From Muribaculaceae bacterium (GTDB lineage: Bacteria; Bacteroidota; Bacteroidia; Bacteroidales; Muribaculaceae), in contig JAFLTW010000001.1 of assembly GCA_022509085.1 (NCBI GenBank), positions 399,756 to 463,755 of the forward strand: 64,000 bases of DNA, in the 5' to 3' direction. The notes under the pieces are model-generated. The model worked only from the letters and a program-made list of their open reading frames with translations. It was not told where the DNA came from and did no database searches. Position numbers and translations under genes: made by a program. Shown here piece after piece: positions 42,134 through 51,332 of this stretch; the first letter of the stretch is position 1; the number at the start of each line of letters is the position of its first letter.

Positions 42134-42400
42134 TTATTTCATCAAGTCGGTTACGTAAGGCAGAAGGGCCAGGTGGCGTGCACGCTTTACAGCCTGGGCC
42201 ACACGGCGCTGGAATTTCAGAGACGTGCCCGTGATGCGGCGGGGCAGAATCTTGCCCTGCTCGTTGAGAAACTTCTTGAGGAATTCGGGATCCTTGTAGT
42301 CGATATACTTGATACCGCTTCTCTTAAAACGGCAATATTTCTTCTTCTTGGTGTCCACTGACAGCGGAGTCAGATAACGGATTTCACTATTTGCTGCCAT
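42134..42400 (-). CDS. rpsR: 30S ribosomal protein S18
   Basis: An 88-residue protein with the S18 core [20 protein letters not shown] and [20 protein letters not shown], of normal length. It lies 2 bp after rpsF and 26 bp before rplI, the usual bacterial order. S18 pairs with S6 on the 30S platform. Confidence 0.97.
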   Translation of the reverse strand: MAANSEIRYLTPLSVDTKKKKYCRFKRSGIKYIDYKDPEFLKKFLNEQGKILPRRITGTSLKFQRRVAQAVKRARHLALLPYVTDLMK

Positions 42401-42402
42401 GA

Positions 42403-42774
42403 TTATGCCTCCTCATTAGCTTCTACAGGGGTTTCACTTTGTTTTTTCGATCTCAGGGCCGTGCGCTTGCGGGCGTACTCTTCGGCATACTTGTCGAGGC
42501 GGAACGTAAGGAAACGGATTACCCTCTCGTCGCGACGGAAGGCGATGTCGAGTTTCTTTACGATGGTGGGTTCTGCCTTGTACTCCAGGAGCACGTAGAA
42601 GCCCGTAGACTTTTTCTGGATGGGGTAAGCAAGCTTGCGAAGGCCCCACTGCTCTTCGTTTACGATCTGAGCACCGTTGTCTACGAGAAACCCTTTGAAT
42701 TTTTCTACCGCTTCCTTCATCTGTTCTTCAGACAAAACGGGAGTTAAAATGAAAACGGTTTCGTACGAGTTCAT
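42403..42774 (-). CDS. rpsF: 30S ribosomal protein S6
   Basis: A 123-residue S6: [40 protein letters not shown] and [14 protein letters not shown] match the ferredoxin-like S6 fold. The basic and acidic C-terminal tail is slightly long. It is the first gene of the S6-S18-L9 operon. Confidence 0.97.
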   Translation of the reverse strand: MNSYETVFILTPVLSEEQMKEAVEKFKGFLVDNGAQIVNEEQWGLRKLAYPIQKKSTGFYVLLEYKAEPTIVKKLDIAFRRDERVIRFLTFRLDKYAEEYARKRTALRSKKQSETPVEANEEA

Positions 42775-42812
42775 ACTGTTTGTTTGAAATTTTTTATTTG
42801 TTAATTATCTGC

Positions 42813-42834
42813 GTCTGCGGCCTTCACCGCAAAT
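42813..42834 (-). promoter_or_regulatory. Possible S6:S18-type autoregulatory leader hairpin
   Basis: In the rpsF leader (about 42775-42836) a stem forms from 42834-42827 and 42820-42813 (core GCGG/CCGC, loop TGAAGG). The CCG next to the loop recalls the S6:S18-binding leader motif known from several phyla. Only the hairpin is seen; the regulatory role is inference. Confidence 0.35.
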
Positions 42835-42840
42835 CGGGTG

Positions 42841-42871
42841 CAAAGTTACTACTTTTTTTTGATATATGCAA
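42841..42871 (-). promoter_or_regulatory. Promoter of the rpsF operon
   Basis: Leftward TTG at 42871-42869, 20-bp spacer and TAACTTTG at 42848-42841. The -33 box lies just behind the stop codon of the acyl-CoA dehydrogenase gene. Confidence 0.8.
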
Positions 42872-42873
42872 CC

Positions 42874-44592
42874 TTAGGCTTCCTTCTCGGTGGCGATGCC
42901 GTAGTAGGCAAGGTCGCCGGGCTTGAAGTTGGTGATGAAGTCGGCGTGGCGAGCCACCTCGGCCTGTCCGTAGTTGACGTATACGTGGAGGCTGTCGCGG
43001 AATTCGCCGTTGCGCTGCGTGTCTTCGAGAAGCAGGTAGCCCATGATGATGTGGCCTGCCATCTCAACCAGGCGGCGTGCCATGAAGTCGCGGAAGGCGG
43101 TGCTTCCCACGCCTTCTACCAGTTCTATGGCGGCTGCATACTGCTGGGTCATGAATACGAGCGTGTTCTTCACATCCTGGTCTTCAGCCACTACCTCGGC
43201 CTTGGCCATCTCGTTGATGGAGTCGAGATAAGTGCCGGTGCTGACGTGGCGGATGGCTGCCACCGTCTGCAGCTGCGTCGTGCCCTCATAGATGCTCGTG
43301 ATGCGGGCGTCGCGGTAGATGCGCTCGCAGGCATAGTCTTTCATGAAGCCCGAGCCGCCGTGGATCTGGATGCAGTCGTAGGCGTTCTGGTTGCAGAATT
43401 CCGAGGTCATACCCTTTGCCAGCGGAGTGTAGGCGTCGGCGAGTTTGGAGTAGTATTTCTGCTCCTTCTTCTCCTCGATGGTTAGCTTGCGCTCCTTTGC
43501 GATGTCGTCATACACCTTATACATGTCCACATACCGTGCGCATGCGTAGAGCAGGGCGCGGCTGGCGTCGAGCTTGGCCTTCATGATGGCCAGCATCTCG
43601 GATACGGCGGGGAACTCTATGATGGCTTTTCCGAACTGCTTGCGGTCTTTGGCGTAGGCCAGTGCCTCGCGGTAGGCCTGCTCGCTCAGGCCGACGCTCT
43701 GCGCGGCGATGCCGAGACGGGCACCGTTCATAAGGGCCATCACATACTTGATGAGACCCATCCTCTGCGTACCCACGAGTTCGGCGGGAGCATCCTTATA
43801 TACGAGCTCGCACGTCGGGCTTCCCTTGATACCCATCTTGTTCTCGATGCGGCGCACATTGACACCCCCGTTCCTCTTGTCGTAGATAAACATGGAGAGG
43901 CCGCGGCCGTCTTTCGTGCCGGCCTCGGAGCGGGCCAGGACAAGGTGGATGTCGGAGTCGCCGTTGGTGATGAAGCGCTTCACGCCGTTGAGCACCCACG
44001 AGCCGTCTTCCTTCTGAGTGGCCTTGAGCATCACGCTCTGAAGGTCGGAACCGGCGTCGGGCTCCGTGAGGTCCATCGACATGGTCTCACCGGCGCATAC
44101 GCGCGGGATGTATTTCTCTTTCTGCTCTTCGGAGGCAAATTCATACACTGTCTCCGCGCAGTCCTGAAGTCCCCAGAGGTTCTCAAACCCGGCGTCGGCA
44201 CGGCTTACGATGTCGGCTGCCATGATGTAGGGGGTTATGGGGAAGTTGAGGCCACCCAGGCGCCTGGGCATTGCCATGCCCATCAGGCCGGCCTTGCGGC
44301 AGGCGTCGAGGTTTTTCTGCGTGCCCTCGGCATAAATCACGCGGCCATTCTCCACGCGCGGTCCGTTGTGGTCAACGTCTTCGGCGTTTTCGGCCACTAC
44401 GTCGCCGCAGATCTCACCCACAATCTCCAGCACACGGTCATAGCTGTCCATGGCGTCCGCGAAGTCCTGGGGTGCGTAGTCGTATTTGTCGGCGTCGGCG
44501 AAGTTGCGCTCCTTGAGCTCAACTATCTTCTCCATCATCGGGTGTTCGAGATGATGCTTTAGTGAGGGGTTGTCTGTATAGAAATTAGCCAT
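42874..44592 (-). CDS. Acyl-CoA dehydrogenase
   Basis: This 572-residue FAD enzyme has the acyl-CoA dehydrogenase signatures MDLTEPDAGSDLQSV (FAD and substrate contact), KRFITNGDSD, and QIHGGSGFMKDYACERIYRD. The likely catalytic glutamate is in SIYEGTTQLQ. It is longer than the 380-residue fatty-acid enzymes and carries a C-terminal extension, as in the larger ACAD subfamilies. Its ATG overlaps the etfA stop by 1 bp, so its electrons clearly go to this ETF. The substrate is not evident. Confidence 0.92.
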   Translation of the reverse strand: MANFYTDNPSLKHHLEHPMMEKIVELKERNFADADKYDYAPQDFADAMDSYDRVLEIVGEICGDVVAENAEDVDHNGPRVENGRVIYAEGTQKNLDACRKAGLMGMAMPRRLGGLNFPITPYIMAADIVSRADAGFENLWGLQDCAETVYEFASEEQKEKYIPRVCAGETMSMDLTEPDAGSDLQSVMLKATQKEDGSWVLNGVKRFITNGDSDIHLVLARSEAGTKDGRGLSMFIYDKRNGGVNVRRIENKMGIKGSPTCELVYKDAPAELVGTQRMGLIKYVMALMNGARLGIAAQSVGLSEQAYREALAYAKDRKQFGKAIIEFPAVSEMLAIMKAKLDASRALLYACARYVDMYKVYDDIAKERKLTIEEKKEQKYYSKLADAYTPLAKGMTSEFCNQNAYDCIQIHGGSGFMKDYACERIYRDARITSIYEGTTQLQTVAAIRHVSTGTYLDSINEMAKAEVVAEDQDVKNTLVFMTQQYAAAIELVEGVGSTAFRDFMARRLVEMAGHIIMGYLLLEDTQRNGEFRDSLHVYVNYGQAEVARHADFITNFKPGDLAYYGIATEKEA

Positions 44593-45620
44593 TACTTAGA
44601 GTTCTTTTTGTAGTATTTGATAAGTTTGGGCACCACCTCTTCCATGCTCCCGGTGATCACATAGTCGGCAATCTGGTTGATCGGGGCGTCGGGGTCGGTG
44701 TTGATAGAGATGATGAGTGATGAGTCCTGCATACCGGCGATGTGCTGAATCTGGCCGGAGATGCCGCAGGCGATGTAGACTTTCGGCCTTACGGTAACAC
44801 CCGTCTGGCCTATCTGGCGGTCATGGTCGATCCAGCCGGCGTCTACCGCCGCGCGGCTTGCGCCAACCTCGGCGCCGAGAGTGTCGGCAAGCTGCTCGAG
44901 GAGTTCGAAATTCTCTTTCGAACCTACACCGTAACCGCCGGCTACGATTATGGGGCTACCTTTCAGGTTGACCTTCGATTTCTCCACATGGCGGTCGATG
45001 ATATCCACTACGAAATCCTCGGGGCTCGTGTATTTGTTTACGTCAAGGTCTACCACCTTGCCGGTATAATTGGAATCCTTCACCTCCTTTTTCATCACGC
45101 CCTCGCGCACGGTTGCCATCTGCGGACGGCACTCGGGGTTGACGATCGTGGCTACGATGTTGCCGCCGAAGGCGGGACGGATCTGATACAGGAGGTCTTT
45201 GAATTCCTTGTTCTCGCGCGTGTCGGTGTAGTCGCCGATCTCGAGAGCCGTACAGTCGGCCGTAAGGCCGCTGTGGAGCGACGAGCTAACGCGCGGACCA
45301 AGGTCGCGGCCGATGCTCGTGGCGCCCATGAAGGCTATCTGCGGCTCGATCTCCTTGAAGAGATTGATCAGGATGCTGGAGTGGGGCAGCGAGGTGTAGG
45401 GATAAAGACGCTTGTCTTCCACCTTATATACTGTATCCACACCGAAGGGGAATATCTGCTTCTCAATATCCTTGAGGTTGTCGCCCACCACTACGGCTTC
45501 GAGTTTCACGCCCAGGCGGTCGGCGAGCTGACGGCCCTTGGTGAGCAGCTCGAGACTGACGTCGGCCACCTTGCCGTCTTCAAATTCACAATAAACGATG
45601 AGATTATTCTTGTCTGCCAT
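44592..45620 (-). CDS. etfA: Electron transfer flavoprotein, alpha subunit
   Basis: This 342-residue subunit carries FAD through the C-terminal motif (AVDAGWIDHDRQIGQTG, then YIACGISGQIQHIAGM). I chose ATG 45620 because the family starts at NNLIVYCEFEDGKV; the open frame upstream only extends into etfB. With EtfB it takes electrons from the acyl-CoA dehydrogenase encoded next. Confidence 0.94.
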   Translation of the reverse strand: MADKNNLIVYCEFEDGKVADVSLELLTKGRQLADRLGVKLEAVVVGDNLKDIEKQIFPFGVDTVYKVEDKRLYPYTSLPHSSILINLFKEIEPQIAFMGATSIGRDLGPRVSSSLHSGLTADCTALEIGDYTDTRENKEFKDLLYQIRPAFGGNIVATIVNPECRPQMATVREGVMKKEVKDSNYTGKVVDLDVNKYTSPEDFVVDIIDRHVEKSKVNLKGSPIIVAGGYGVGSKENFELLEQLADTLGAEVGASRAAVDAGWIDHDRQIGQTGVTVRPKVYIACGISGQIQHIAGMQDSSLIISINTDPDAPINQIADYVITGSMEEVVPKLIKYYKKNSK

Positions 45621-45624
45621 GGGT

Positions 45625-46494
45625 TTAGCCGATTGTATGGTTAGCGATAAGTTCCTTGATGAAGTCTTCGAGGGCGGCGTCTTCAGCCTCAACCTTGCGG
45701 GCCTCCTTGGCCACGAAGACGATGTTTTCTATCTGTTTCACCTTTGTGGGCGAGCCTGCGAGGCCACACTGGGCGAGGTCGGCGTCGACATCATTGGCGG
45801 TCCATTCTCCTATCACGAGATAGGGGCGCTTCTCGAGCATCTCCTTCTTCTTCTCGTCGCCGGCTACCTCGGAGGGCACGGCGGCATATTTGTATTTCTG
45901 CACGGCCTTGGCGTTGCGCGGGCGGCAGGGAGCGGCAGAACCGTTTACGGTCACAACCGCAGGCAGCGGGGCAGTCACCGTCTCGACGCCGCTCTCGATG
46001 CGACGCTTCACGGTCACCTTACCATCCTCGGCCGAGATGATGTCTTCTGCATAAGTCACCTGCGGCAGACCCAGTTTTTCTGCCACCTGCGGACCCACCT
46101 GTGCGGTGTCGCCGTCGATGGCCTGGCGGCCGCCGATGATGATGTCGGCCTTGCCAAGCTTGCGCAGGGCCGCACTCAGTGCGTAGCTGGTTGCGAGCGT
46201 GTCACTGCCGGCGAAGGCGCGGTCGGAGAGCACTACGCCCCAGTCGGCACCACGGTAGAGCCCCTCGCGCACTATCTCTGCGGCGCGGGCCGGTCCCATG
46301 GTCAATACTGTCACCTTGCTTCCCGGATACATCTCTTTGAGTTTCAACGCCTGTTCCAGCGCGTTGAGATCTTCCGGGTTGAAAATTGCGGGAAGTGCAG
46401 CACGGTTTACGGTGCCGTCAGCCTTCATGGCGTCTTTCCCGACGTTTCGCGTATCAGGTACCTGCTTTGCAAGCACAATGATATTCAAACCCAT
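45625..46494 (-). CDS. etfB: Electron transfer flavoprotein, beta subunit
   Basis: A 289-residue EtfB with LNIIVLAKQVPDTRNVG at the start, NPEDLNALEQALKLKE, and the nucleotide-binding segment DIIIGGRQAIDGDTAQVGPQ. It is the first gene of the operon etfB-etfA-acyl-CoA dehydrogenase, 4 bp before etfA. The presence of DTAQVG is typical of ETFs that work with acyl-CoA dehydrogenases. Confidence 0.94.
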   Translation of the reverse strand: MGLNIIVLAKQVPDTRNVGKDAMKADGTVNRAALPAIFNPEDLNALEQALKLKEMYPGSKVTVLTMGPARAAEIVREGLYRGADWGVVLSDRAFAGSDTLATSYALSAALRKLGKADIIIGGRQAIDGDTAQVGPQVAEKLGLPQVTYAEDIISAEDGKVTVKRRIESGVETVTAPLPAVVTVNGSAAPCRPRNAKAVQKYKYAAVPSEVAGDEKKKEMLEKRPYLVIGEWTANDVDADLAQCGLAGSPTKVKQIENIVFVAKEARKVEAEDAALEDFIKELIANHTIG

Positions 46495-46528
46495 ATCTAA
46501 TCTTTTAAATTTAAGTTCTTTTAGACCG

Positions 46529-46560
46529 CAAAGTTACAAAAATTACTGCAAAATGGCAAA
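46529..46560 (-). promoter_or_regulatory. Promoter of the etfBA-acyl-CoA dehydrogenase operon
   Basis: Leftward TTTG at 46560-46557, 20-bp spacer and TAACTTTG at 46536-46529. A rightward TAATTTTG for the divergent gene lies at 46568-46575, so the two promoters are packed together. Confidence 0.8.
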
Positions 46561-46630
46561 AAATTATTAATTTTGCCGTGTCAGACAGTAAGATAAACCG
46601 CTAACCTCAACAGTCGCACTTCTATTTATT

Positions 46631-47821
46631 ATGCGTGAAATCATAAAGTCTTTTCTTTTTATACTGACAGCGTCGGCCAGCGTTGCTCCGGCGCTCGCGG
46701 CGCCGGCCAAAAAGAAGGCGGAGCCGGTGGTGGAGAAGTCGCCGCAGGAAATCCTCCGCGAGCAGATGCTTGCCCATGTGGAGCAGGTGCTCGTCGTCGA
46801 CTCCATCAATGTGGACAAGGAAGCTTTCTTCAAGCGTTATAAGCTGCAGCCCTCCACGGGCTCGCTGCTCACTGGGGCGGAGGTTGCCGCCCGGCTCCGC
46901 GGCATCGAGATTCCCGACGGGTTCGAAGGCTCCCCGCTGAGCGGGTTTACCAATGAATATAACGACTATCTGCTCTGGGCCCAACCCGACTCTACGGGTT
47001 TTCTGCGTCTGGCCGAGAGCGTGCGTCTGGTCGACGGCAGCTGGAGCTCCCCGCAGTTCGCTCCACTGGTGCTCAACAACGGCGATGAGGATGGCGAGAC
47101 GGCCACGGCCAATGCGGCCTTCCCGTTTATGAGCGACGACGGCCAGACTCTCTACTATGCCTCCGACAATCCCCTCAGTCTCGGCGGCTACGATATCTTC
47201 GTGGCCACCAAAGACCCTTCCGACGGCGAATACCTCATCCCGGGCAACCTCGGTATGCCATTCAATTCGGAGTTTGACGACTATATGATGGTGCTCGACC
47301 GCCAGACCGGCGTCGGGTGGTGGGCCACCGACCGCAACCGGCTCGACGACCAACTGACGATATATGTCTATGCCCTCACCGATGAGCGGGACAATGTGGA
47401 CCCCGACGATGAAAATCTCCTCGCCTACGCCTCGCTCCAAGGCTGGGAAACCCTGCTCACCGACGAGCAGAAGGCACGCCGCAACGAGCTTCTCCGCGAC
47501 ATCGCAGCCATCCAGCCTCCGAAGGTGGAGAAACCGGCCGAATTCCATCTCCCTGGGGTCGGCGGCAAGACCTATATACAGTTTGCCGACTTCCGCAACC
47601 CCCAGGCAGCCACGCTCATGAAGCGATACCTGAAGGAGGAGGATAAGGTGGAGGCCGACCGGAAAAAACTCGCCCTCCTGCGCGAAACCTATTACAAGTC
47701 GGGCTCCAACCGCCAGACGGGCACGCAGATTGCTACCCTCGAGGAGCAGCTCCGCCTCGACGAGCAAAACCTCCTTAACCTCCTCTCTGAGGTGTATCGG
47801 CTCGAGGGCGGAGAGGATTGA
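46631..47821 (+). CDS. Exported PD40/WD40-like beta-propeller protein
   Basis: A 396-residue protein with a signal peptide (about 1-23). The N-terminal part is helical; the middle (about 95-260) has PD40-type strands (AFPFMSDDGQTLYYASDN, LGGYDIFVATKDP), as in TolB- and OmpA-associated propellers. The C-terminal 120 residues are charged and helical, perhaps coiled coil. A -7 box TAATTTTG lies at 46568-46575 with only a weak CTG 19 bp upstream. It is probably periplasmic or envelope associated; no partner is evident and the function is unknown. Confidence 0.65.
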   Translation: MREIIKSFLFILTASASVAPALAAPAKKKAEPVVEKSPQEILREQMLAHVEQVLVVDSINVDKEAFFKRYKLQPSTGSLLTGAEVAARLRGIEIPDGFEGSPLSGFTNEYNDYLLWAQPDSTGFLRLAESVRLVDGSWSSPQFAPLVLNNGDEDGETATANAAFPFMSDDGQTLYYASDNPLSLGGYDIFVATKDPSDGEYLIPGNLGMPFNSEFDDYMMVLDRQTGVGWWATDRNRLDDQLTIYVYALTDERDNVDPDDENLLAYASLQGWETLLTDEQKARRNELLRDIAAIQPPKVEKPAEFHLPGVGGKTYIQFADFRNPQAATLMKRYLKEEDKVEADRKKLALLRETYYKSGSNRQTGTQIATLEEQLRLDEQNLLNLLSEVYRLEGGED

Positions 47822-47875
47822 AAGGATTGAAAGGATTGAAAGGTATTAAAGGTATTAAAGGATTTAAAGGGAATT
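47813..47875. repeat. About seven 9-bp tandem repeats before cstA
   Basis: Units of GAAAGGATT, drifting to TAAAGGTAT and TAAAGGATT, fill the end of the previous gene and the entire gap to the cstA ATG at 47877. The 9-bp period would allow slippage without a frameshift in the last codons of the upstream gene. Confidence 0.9.
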
Positions 47876-47876
47876 T

Positions 47877-49337
47877 ATGATTTCGTTCAGCATCGCACTG
47901 GCCGTGCTCATTGTAGGCTACTTCCTCTATTCCAAGGTTGTGGAGAGAGTGTTCGGGGCTGACTATAAGCGTCCCACCCCCGTGCAGACCATGGCAGACG
48001 GGGTAGACTATGTGGCCCTCCCCTCCTGGAAGATTTTCCTCATACAGTTTCTCAACATCGCGGGTCTCGGTCCGATTTTCGGTGCCATTATGGGTATCAT
48101 GTTCGGGCCGGCTGCATTCCTGTGGATAGTCTTCGGCACTATCTTCGCCGGCGCCGTCCACGACTATCTCTCCGGAATGCTGTCTCTGCGCCGCGGCGGA
48201 GCCTCCCTGCCCGAGATTGTAGGGCAGGAACTCGGCGGCAAGGTGAAGAATGCCATGCGCGTCTTCTCGCTGCTGCTGATGATCCTCGTGGGAGCGGTCT
48301 TTGTCTACAACCCGGCCGACCTTCTGGCCATGCTGACCCCGGAGGGTCTCGACCGCACCTTCTGGGTTGTGCTCATCTTTGTCTACTATATGTTGGCAAC
48401 GCTGCTGCCCATCGATAAACTGATAGGCAAGCTCTATCCGCTGTTCGGTATCGCGCTCCTCTTTATGGCCGTCGGTATCATGGTGATGCTCTATGTCCAC
48501 GGCGCCGATATGCCGGAGATGTGGACGGAGTTCTACAACCATAAGGCCGACCCGGAGGCCAACCCCATATTCCCGATGATGTTCGTCTCCATAGCCTGCG
48601 GAGCCATCAGCGGTTTCCATGCCACCCAGTCGCCCATGATGGCGCGCTGCCTCAAGACGGAGAAGCACGCCAGACCCATCTTCTACGGGGCTATGGCAGC
48701 CGAAGGTGTCGTGGCTCTGATCTGGGCTGCCGCCGCCATCACCTTTACGCGCGGCTACGACGGGCTCCAGGACTTCCTCGGAGGAGGCTCTCCGGCCGTC
48801 CTGGTAGACTCTCTCTCGCGGAGCTGGCTCGGAACGTTCGGCGGCATCCTGGCCGTTCTCGGTGTCATTGCGGCTCCCATCACCTCGGGCGACACGGCCC
48901 TGAGAAGCGCGCGACTCATAGCCGCAGACTTTATGGGGATGAAGCAGAAGAAGATCACCAGCCGTCTCATGGTCTCGGTGCCTCTCTTCGTGGTCTGCTT
49001 TATAATAATGCTCCTCCCCTACGACGCTCTGTGGCGCTATTTCGCATGGTGCAACCAGGTGCTGGCCGTCTTTACGCTCTGGACACTCACTGTCTACCTT
49101 GCCCGCAAGGAGAAGGCCTACATCATCACGCTCATCCCTGCCCTGTTCATGACGGCCGTCACCGTCACATATATCGTCTTTGCGCCAGAGGGCATAGGCA
49201 TCATCACCGACGCTCTGGCCGGCGTGCGCATATCGTATGAGCTTTCGGTAGCGGTAGGTCTCGGAGTCACGGCGGTCTTCGCCTATCTCTTCTCGCGATT
49301 CCTCAAAGGGAGGGAACCGCAGGCAGCGCTGGATTGA
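47877..49337 (+). CDS. cstA: CstA-family carbon starvation transporter
   Basis: This 486-residue membrane protein has at least twelve hydrophobic helices. It has the CstA features YFLYSKVVERVFGADYKRPT, then FLNIAGLGPIFGAIMG, HDYLSGMLSLRRGG and PITSGDTALRSARLI. E. coli CstA (about 700 residues) and its paralogue import pyruvate and peptides; the shorter form here is common in Bacteroidetes. It is preceded by the 9-bp repeat tract and followed by a terminator. Confidence 0.9.
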   Translation: MISFSIALAVLIVGYFLYSKVVERVFGADYKRPTPVQTMADGVDYVALPSWKIFLIQFLNIAGLGPIFGAIMGIMFGPAAFLWIVFGTIFAGAVHDYLSGMLSLRRGGASLPEIVGQELGGKVKNAMRVFSLLLMILVGAVFVYNPADLLAMLTPEGLDRTFWVVLIFVYYMLATLLPIDKLIGKLYPLFGIALLFMAVGIMVMLYVHGADMPEMWTEFYNHKADPEANPIFPMMFVSIACGAISGFHATQSPMMARCLKTEKHARPIFYGAMAAEGVVALIWAAAAITFTRGYDGLQDFLGGGSPAVLVDSLSRSWLGTFGGILAVLGVIAAPITSGDTALRSARLIAADFMGMKQKKITSRLMVSVPLFVVCFIIMLLPYDALWRYFAWCNQVLAVFTLWTLTVYLARKEKAYIITLIPALFMTAVTVTYIVFAPEGIGIITDALAGVRISYELSVAVGLGVTAVFAYLFSRFLKGREPQAALD

Positions 49338-49357
49338 TTTCAGAACTTTTTCACTCC

Positions 49358-49394
49358 GTGGGTCGTTGAATATATATAACGACCCACCTTTATT
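49358..49394. terminator. Terminator after cstA
   Basis: A perfect 10-bp stem (GTGGGTCGTT at 49358-49367, AACGACCCAC at 49378-49387), loop of 10, followed by CTTTATTTTT. Confidence 0.85.
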
Positions 49395-49448
49395 TTTACC
49401 CGGCTATATATCTGCCGGGAATTCGCAACCTTAATCCACTACGAAGAG

Positions 49449-50834
49449 ATGTCAAGCGCACTGTATACGGCCAGAAAGACGCTGAAAAACTACGCCAACG
49501 GCGGCAATGTGTTGATTTTCGCCACGGGCCTGGCCCTGCTGGTGGTCAACCTCCCCTTTCTGCATAATTTCTACAACGGTCTCTGGACCCACGAGATAGC
49601 CCTCCAGGTGGGCGAGTTCAACCTTTTCTCCCATCAGGGGCACCCCATGAGCATCATGGCCTTCATCAATGATGCGCTGATGGCCATATTCTTTTTCTCC
49701 ATCGGTCTGGAGATCAAGAGGGAGGTGCTCGTAGGCGAACTATCCTCGTTCCGCCAGGCGCTGCTCCCTATCGTGGCGGCCGTGGGGGGCATGGGGATGC
49801 CGGTGCTCATATTCTTTATCCTGGGTCATGGCAGCGACTACATCGGAGGGGCTGCCATCCCTATGGCAACCGACATCGCTTTCTCGCTCGGAATCCTGTC
49901 GATGCTCGGCAACCGCGTCCCTATCAGCCTTAAGATCTTCCTTACCACCCTGGCGGTGGTAGACGATATAGGGGGTATCCTGGTAATCGCTATCTTCTAC
50001 AGCAGCCACATAAATTTCTGGATGCTGCTGGCGGCCGGCGTACTCCTCGTGATCCTGGCTTTCGGGGGTAAGTTCGGCATCCAGTCCAAGCTCTTCTATT
50101 TCGGTATCGGGGCCTTCGTATGGTTCCTCTTTCTCAATGCTGGAATCCACCCCACCATCGCCGGCGTACTGATTGCCTTCACGGTGCCGGCTCGCCCCAT
50201 CTACGCTCCTAAGAAGTATGTGAAGACCATCCGCGACAACATAAAGCTCTTCTCTCACGAAGACGATGAGATCCTCAATTCGAAGACCATCCTGAATAAA
50301 GACCAGATGAACTGGCTTAAGGAGATCGAGTCGGCCTCCGATAAGGTGATCTCGCCGCTCCAGGATATGGAAGACTCGCTCCACCCGGTGGTCAACTATC
50401 TTATCGTGCCCCTCTTCGCGTTTGCGAATGCCGGGATCTATTTCGGCGACCTTCAGTTTTCGGCCCTTTTCGGCGGTGTGAGCCTGGCTATCATCGCGGG
50501 GCTTGTGCTCGGGAAGTTCCTGGGGGTTTTCCTCTTCAGCTGGATTACCGTAAAACTCCGCTGGGCACCCATGCCGGAGGGTTGCAACTGGAAGCAGGTG
50601 GCCTCGGTGGCGCTCCTTGCAGGCATCGGATTCACGGTGTCGCTCTTCATCGCCAACCTCAGTTTCGGCACTGGCGACCCCATGCTGAGTCAGCTCCTCG
50701 ACAATGCAAAACTGGGTATTCTGGTTGGCTCGCTGCTTGCGGGCTTCGGCGGCTGGCTGGCCCTCCATTTCACCCTCCCGAAGGCGCCTGCCGAATCAGC
50801 AAAGGAAACTAACGAAAAACCACAGATATCATGA
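49449..50834 (+). CDS. nhaA: Na+/H+ antiporter NhaA
   Basis: This 461-residue inner-membrane antiporter has the conserved ATDIAFSLG (Thr141, Asp142) and the ion-binding aspartates in VVDDIGGI (Asp172, Asp173). About twelve helices can be seen. A charged cytoplasmic insert lies near residues 255-310 (HEDDEILNSKTILNKDQ), larger than in E. coli NhaA. Its stop overlaps the start of the peroxiredoxin gene by 4 bp, so the two are coupled. Confidence 0.94.
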   Translation: MSSALYTARKTLKNYANGGNVLIFATGLALLVVNLPFLHNFYNGLWTHEIALQVGEFNLFSHQGHPMSIMAFINDALMAIFFFSIGLEIKREVLVGELSSFRQALLPIVAAVGGMGMPVLIFFILGHGSDYIGGAAIPMATDIAFSLGILSMLGNRVPISLKIFLTTLAVVDDIGGILVIAIFYSSHINFWMLLAAGVLLVILAFGGKFGIQSKLFYFGIGAFVWFLFLNAGIHPTIAGVLIAFTVPARPIYAPKKYVKTIRDNIKLFSHEDDEILNSKTILNKDQMNWLKEIESASDKVISPLQDMEDSLHPVVNYLIVPLFAFANAGIYFGDLQFSALFGGVSLAIIAGLVLGKFLGVFLFSWITVKLRWAPMPEGCNWKQVASVALLAGIGFTVSLFIANLSFGTGDPMLSQLLDNAKLGILVGSLLAGFGGWLALHFTLPKAPAESAKETNEKPQIS

Positions 50835-51307
50835 GAATTGGAGATAAATTTCCCGACCTTCTCGGCTCCGATGCCGAAGGCAAGGAGGTGAGGCTGTCCG
50901 ACTTTCCGGGCAAACGTTTCATCATCTATTTCTATCCGAAAGACAACACACCAGGCTGTACGGCCGAGGCCTGCTCGCTGGGAATGGGGTTCAAGACCCT
51001 CAGCGATATGGGCTACCAGGTGATCGGGGTCAGCAAGGACTCCGCGGCCTCCCATAGCCGGTTTGCCGAGAAGTATTCTCTCCCCTTCCCGCTGGTGGCC
51101 GACACGGAACTCAACCTGGCCAACCTTGCCGGGGTGTGGCAGAAGAAGAAGATGGCCGGCAGGGAATATTTCGGCATCGTGCGAACCACCTTCGTCACCG
51201 ACGAGACCGGCACCGTCACCGACATCATCGAGAAGGTGGATACGAAACATGCCGCCGAGCAGCTGTTCAGTCTGCTCAACGGCAGGGAAAACCCCAACCC
51301 GGCCTGA
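50831..51307 (+). CDS. bcp: Bcp/PrxQ-type peroxiredoxin
   Basis: This 158-residue thiol peroxidase has the peroxidatic Cys43 in NTPGCTAEACSLG and the resolving Cys48 five residues later, the arrangement of Bcp/PrxQ. The conserved VIGVSKDSAASHSRFAEKY is present. It reduces hydroperoxides with thioredoxin. It overlaps nhaA by 4 bp and is convergent with lepA. Confidence 0.93.
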   Translation: MRIGDKFPDLLGSDAEGKEVRLSDFPGKRFIIYFYPKDNTPGCTAEACSLGMGFKTLSDMGYQVIGVSKDSAASHSRFAEKYSLPFPLVADTELNLANLAGVWQKKKMAGREYFGIVRTTFVTDETGTVTDIIEKVDTKHAAEQLFSLLNGRENPNPA

Positions 51308-51332
51308 AGGGCGCCGGAAGGCGACTCTGAGG

